Shown: positions 60,490 to 64,000 of the stretch, in pieces
How positions within the stretch are numbered: position 1 is the first letter of the stretch
Layout of the letters: every line of letters starts with the position of its first letter
NCBI RefSeq assembly: GCF_947179165.1
Contig: NC_077238.1
Location: 59,973,257-60,037,256 of the forward strand
Reading direction: 5' to 3'
Origin: Solanum dulcamara
Lineage: Eukaryota; Streptophyta; Magnoliopsida; Solanales; Solanaceae
Length of the DNA: 64,000 nt
Notes under the pieces: model-generated
The model's database searches: none
What the model was told of the DNA's origin: nothing
The model's input: only the letters and a program-made list of their open reading frames with translations
Program-made: the position numbers and the translations under genes

Positions 60490-62696
60490 CTTCCAAGAGA
60501 GACCAAGGGATATTACAAAATGGACAAAGCTGGCATGGCTAGCTTTAGGAGAACAAAGATGAAGAAGATCCACCAACCACCTTGAAGGATATCACTAATC
60601 ATGCTCTAGTGTTAGTTTCCATTAAAGTATATTTATTCACACTTTTTTAATACTAGCTGATATATATAATGATATCCAGGACCATTGGAAAAGGGAGAGT
60701 CTCCTTAGTTTACTACTTTCCTAGAATAATTACCATACCACTAGAGATAAGGGATAGAGTAGCTATCTTCTCTTCTCTTGTCCTTTTGTTTATGCAGGTA
60801 GTTGCAGACATGGAAAATGTCAACCAGAAATACAACAGCATACAATAATCCACAGCAACAACTGTCCAAACCAGCAACATAACATCCACCACATGGAACT
60901 CCATTCAACAGCAATCAAAAAGGAAACTCTGATTCTATTACTGTTTTCTGTTGTGTGTCTCATTGTGCAGGTTTAATGCTACTTTGAGCCTGGGGTTGGA
61001 GTTGCAGCAGCTGAGTTTGAAGTTCTTGCACCAGCATATCAACAACATCATATGTAGATGCTACAGCAGCAACAACTACATTACAGAGATGCAGCAACAA
61101 CAACATAAGAATGCTGTAGAGATGCAGCACAGGAATCAGCAATGAGATTTCTCCTTTTGTTTGTCTATCTTGTGCAGGTACTCTGAAGAGCTGATCCTGA
61201 TCATAAGGAAGGGTCTCCTCTTGGGAGTAGCTTGCAACAAAAAGCATCTTAACCCCCTCTACTATGGAAGTATCATGGAGATACCCAAGGACCTGCAGCA
61301 GACTATGACCAAAATGCAATAGGGTATGATGTGCAAGGTGATTTGGACCATGTGAACCTGCACCAAGGTCTCCAAAATTTGCAGGACTGCAGCAAATACT
61401 ATAGGAGCAAGACCCAAGAAGTCTCATCTCAAATAGATAATTGGAGACGTTAGGCGAGCATCCTTGAAAAAGTCAGTTGTCTTAAGCCTAAAGAGGGAGC
61501 ATTTTGCTATTTGGAAGTTCCAACCTGTGCAAAATGGCTCAAAATCTTGCAGGACAAAAGAAAAGCATGTTTGTGCAAGTCTCAAGGAGTTTCAACTCAA
61601 TCGGATAATTGGAGACGTTAGGCGAGCGACCTTGAAAAAGCAAACAGGCTCCAAAACACTATTAGAGGTCCTTTCCTTTTTGCTAGCTTGTGCAAGTTCT
61701 TTCTTTCTTTTGTTTGTTTGTTGTATTGTTGCAGGTTGCTGGAGTGCTACATCAACATGCATTAACAACAACTACATGGAGGACATCAAAGATACAACCA
61801 CCAAATCAAATAGAAACTCCAAGATTGCTACACAAGGCCTATCCTGGTTTTTCTGTCTGGTTGGCTGTTCGTTTTTCTTTGATGGTTTTTGTGTAAGTAC
61901 AACACCTGATGGGGCACCTTGGCAAATAAAAGGCATCAACATAGAGACAGCAACCTTACAAGCTAGGACTTCACCAACACATCAGCTCTCCACTCAAGCC
62001 AATTCCCTCACTGCAACACCTGAAGTAGACCCTTTGCATCCCAAAACTCCTAAACTCCTTGATCCTTTATTTATTATGTGCAGGCACATAAGAAACAACT
62101 ACTAGTTAATAGTACTAGTTACAGTAGTTTGCAGATTTGTTTGGTTGTGTGGTTTGTTACTGGCTGTTATAGCTCCATTTACTTCCTATCCTTTCATCCT
62201 CCTTAACTACTCATCCTTATATTGATGTTGTTGTATATTTCCTTGGACTTACTTGGTATGACAAGACTAAAAAGGGCAAAGATGAAAAGAATTTTCCCAT
62301 CCCATGCGAGATAGAAGTTTCATATACTTTTTTCTTCTTCAATTTAGCTATGTCTGATATGTAGCATAGTTGAATAGGAATAGTGTAGGTTACTCTCTTT
62401 TTTCTCATGTAAGGGGAGCGTCTCCCTCATTTATGCTTTCCTAGTCGATTTGTACCAAGAGGAGTCCTCTTATAGGTTTATTGCTTTCTAGTTATAGTTA
62501 GCCTCTCTTTTGTATCGGGGATGAGTTAGCTGACCTTAATAGGTTAGCCGACTTATGAACCAACATAGGATCGGAGGTAAGGTTTATGTCCCCCTCCTTG
62601 TATTTTTATTTTATTTATTTATGTTAAGGCTTGGGGTGCTTTTCAACCCCTGACTGTGCACGAGAGGTGGGAGCCTCGTGTAGGGTCTGTTCCCTT
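60490..62696 (+). other. LINE 3' untranslated region
   Basis: About 2.2 kb without a conserved protein. It contains a partial tandem repeat (copies near 61425 and 61593), a run of CAG/CAA-rich sequence (60830-61140) and five T-rich tracts ending in TGCAGG. Toward the end, GTGGGAGCCTCGTGTAGGGT leads into TCTGTTCCCTT and the poly(A), a familiar ending of plant L1 elements. The 213-codon open frame at 61464-62105 has no recognisable domain and spans repeat sequence, so I do not call it a gene. Confidence 0.7.
61425..61637 (+). repeat. partial tandem repeat in the LINE 3' UTR, period about 168 bp
   Basis: The block GATAATTGGAGACGTTAGGC followed by GAGC and CCTTGAAAAAG occurs at 61436 and again at 61604. 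Sequence on either side (TCTCAAATA against ACTCAATCG; GCAGGACTGCAG against GCAGGACAAAAG) is weakly similar, which suggests an old duplication of about 168 bp with one well-kept core. Confidence 0.8.
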
Positions 62697-62704
62697 AAAA
62701 AAAA
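62697..62704 (+). other. LINE poly(A) tail
   Basis: Eight A residues follow CTGTTCCCTT and precede TCAGAAAATTTG. The position at the end of the 3' UTR and the sequence before it fit the 3' end of a plant L1 copy. Confidence 0.7.
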
Positions 62705-63740
62705 TCAGAAAATTTGTCCAACTCCCCCTTTTACTTTGGGGCAAAGTAAAGGGGTTAATAGGAAATTGAAATCACTCATTTTATAAAATAATGGGCTCAA
62801 AACCATCGGCCCAATATCATGGATAATTAAATATTTGGGTAGTGATATATCTGTAAGGACCTATTTCCGTCATTATGGATGAGCCAATGAGGGAGGAGTT
62901 TGGCTAGAAAACTTCTAAATAGTAACTTGAAAATTTTGAGCTTAGGCTAGATTTGGACAAAATCTAAGTCAAGTGAAATTTAGAGTAATCGAGTAATGGA
63001 TTTGGATTGATTTCTAAGTTTTTATAGTTTGAGTTGATAGCTAAGCTGTTAAGGAGCCTGTACCATTTCATGAAATTGAATTCGGGCTAGTAAAACTCCT
63101 ATAATTGGTCTTGACGTGAAAGAGTTGTTTTATAACATCAAGGATTGAATGTGTATGGAAAAATAGGGGCTTGGGAATTAATTTAGATTTTCTATTTCCT
63201 TTCAACCCTTCGTGGTGGGATTATTTCTGCCATGGCAGGGACCGCTGTGGCAGGCCAGACACGGGTTTTATTGCGTAAAAGTCCCAAAAATGTCATTCTT
63301 TTTACAATTTCATTTCTGGAGAGCAAGAGGGCGACCTAGGGCTGTACTTTTCATTTTCCCACCAATTTTCACGCTAAAGGTAATTTAAATACTTTGCTAA
63401 CTTGTATTTTGATTCTTAGAACCTAGAATCTCCGATAATTATCCTAGGGGAGAGTTCTTAGCCTGAGTTTAATGGTGGAAAAAGCCCTAGTTGGGTGATA
63501 GGATCATGAAATTGGCCAAGAATTAGTATTTTGATATAATCTGGGTAATTTTCCTAGCCTTTTTCTGTTGAGAAAACAGTCAAATATCCCCAAGTTATTA
63601 GCGAATTTCCAACTACACACTTATTCTTCATGGGGGTGATAAACCTTTTAAAAATGAAATATATACCCCCTACGAACTCACACCCAAATTTGTAATAGGC
63701 AGTGGTCTTCACACGCCTGCCACATAATCTTACCCTTTTT
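62705..63740. other. LTR-like sequence after the LINE
   Basis: No open frame or domain is seen. The text (TCCAACTCCCCC, CTGTAAGGACCTATTTCCG, GCTGTGGCAGGCC) is typical of LTR interior in this genome, and 62706 onward may resume the LTR interrupted at 52452. A second boundary may lie near 62851, where CTGTAAGGACC could open another LTR. The stretch ends at the SINE target site. Confidence 0.35.
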
Positions 63741-63758
63741 TATATATAAAATATTAAC
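63741..63758 (+). repeat. left target-site duplication of the SINE
   Basis: TATATATAAAATATTAAC here is identical to 63898-63915. Confidence 0.93.
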
Positions 63759-63897
63759 AACAACAACAACCCAGTAAAATTCCACAACGTGGGATCTGAG
63801 AAGGGTAAAGTATACGCAGACTTTACTCCTATCAAGATAGGACGACTGTTTTTTAGAGACCCTCGGCTCAATAGAAGCATAAAAAGAAGTCAGATAA
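63759..63897 (+). mobile_element. Solanaceae-type SINE, 139 bp, with perfect 18-bp target duplication
   Basis: The body starts AACAACAACAACCCAGT, continues through CCACAACGTGGGATCTGAGA, GTATACGCAGACTTTACTCC and GACCCTCGGCTCAA, and ends in an A-rich tail (AAAAAGAAG). From memory this is the SolS-type SINE found in thousands of copies in Solanaceae; the exact subfamily is not certain. It encodes no protein and would have used LINE enzymes. The perfect duplication on both sides points to a fairly recent insertion. It differs from the usual consensus at several positions, including the shortened middle (CTATCAAGATAGGACGACTG). Confidence 0.85.
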
Positions 63898-63915
63898 TAT
63901 ATATAAAATATTAAC
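63898..63915 (+). repeat. right target-site duplication of the SINE
   Basis: It is identical over 18 bases to 63741-63758. The remaining sequence to 64000 is T-rich and without features. Confidence 0.93.
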
Positions 63916-64000
63916 TTCTTTTTATATTCTACTTTTTTTCTTTTATATTTTTCTTTTCTCTTTCTCTTTCTTTCCCATTCCTCCTTTTTTTTTATTTGAC

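Larger units (their letters stand above)
52453..62704 (+). mobile_element. L1-type LINE retrotransposon, about 10.25 kb, with degenerate ORF1 and ORF2
   Basis: Order: a short leader or truncated 5' end, ORF1 (52470-56426), ORF2 (56426-60489), a 2.2-kb 3' UTR and an 8-base poly(A) at 62697-62704. No LTRs are present. AGAAAATT occurs just before (52445-52452) and just after (62707-62714) and may be the target-site duplication, though it is short and AT-rich. The element seems to sit in an older LTR. Nearly all damage is by single in-frame stop codons, with one clear frameshift near 59757. It is unusually long for a plant L1 (6-7 kb is common), mainly because of ORF1 and the 3' UTR. Confidence 0.85.

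Noticed and set aside
61464..62105. 213-codon frame in the LINE 3' UTR
   Set aside because: It runs across a partial tandem repeat and T-rich tracts, has no recognisable domain and lies after the RNase H stop codon.
1..64000. tRNA or rRNA genes
   Set aside because: I saw no stretch with A and B boxes or rRNA sequence apart from the SINE-like body. A tRNAscan run would settle it.

Overview
The window is repeat-rich plant nuclear DNA with no host gene that I can support. The best clue to the organism is a short interspersed element at about 63.76 kb whose body resembles the abundant Solanaceae SINEs. The large Tekay-type Ty3/gypsy LTRs (opening TGTAACACCC, 2-3.3 kb long) also fit a nightshade such as tomato, potato or pepper. 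Family and species names here come from memory of the families, not from a search.

Layout. 0-10.6 kb: LTR debris only. It holds the end of one LTR (1-614), a short unclassified stretch (615-956), two related LTR fragments facing each other (957-5349 and 5350-10599), two solo LTRs nested in them (1368-4694 and 5590-7935), and two hAT-type MITEs, one with a perfect 8-bp target duplication (8725-9208). 10.6-32.1 kb: a decayed Athila/Tat-like Ty3/gypsy element on the + strand, with LTR, gag, protease, reverse transcriptase, RNase H and integrase. Three later insertions split it: a 3,066-bp solo LTR in gag (13001-16066, TSD ATATA), a chromovirus with both LTRs (20300-28262), and a minus-strand LTR derivative (28513-31935, TSD GTAGT). 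32.1-36.5 kb: LTR, primer-binding site and gag of another + strand gypsy element, which breaks off inside RNase H. 36.5-42.8 kb: a minus-strand Tekay-like element with its 5' LTR, gag, protease and pol, joined head-on to the previous element. 42.8-48.8 kb: a second minus-strand Tekay-like chromovirus, whose 3' LTR is cut where the previous element begins. 48.8-52.45 kb: AT-rich old LTR-like sequence. 52.45-62.7 kb: a long L1-type LINE with ORF1 (DUF4283-like domain plus CCHC knuckle) and ORF2 (endonuclease, reverse transcriptase, zf-RVT, RNase H), a 2.2-kb 3' UTR and a short poly(A). 62.7-64 kb: LTR-like sequence carrying the SINE with a perfect 18-bp target duplication.

How the parts relate. 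The window is a stack of insertions that can be partly ordered by nesting. The Athila-like element is older than the two TSD-flanked LTR insertions and the chromovirus inside it. The LINE appears to lie inside an LTR that resumes after its poly(A). Every coding region is broken. In the LINE and in the 20.3-28.3 kb chromovirus the breaks are mostly single in-frame stop codons that C-to-T or G-to-A changes would explain, the usual mark of methylated and silenced elements. No complete, autonomous element is present.

I did not find an obviously new functional system. The most unusual structures are five T-rich tracts ending in TGCAGG in the LINE 3' UTR, the very long single-frame LINE ORF1 with a TAATG junction to ORF2, the inverted junction at about 36.48 kb, and an LTR derivative that keeps a polypurine tract next to a complete LTR.
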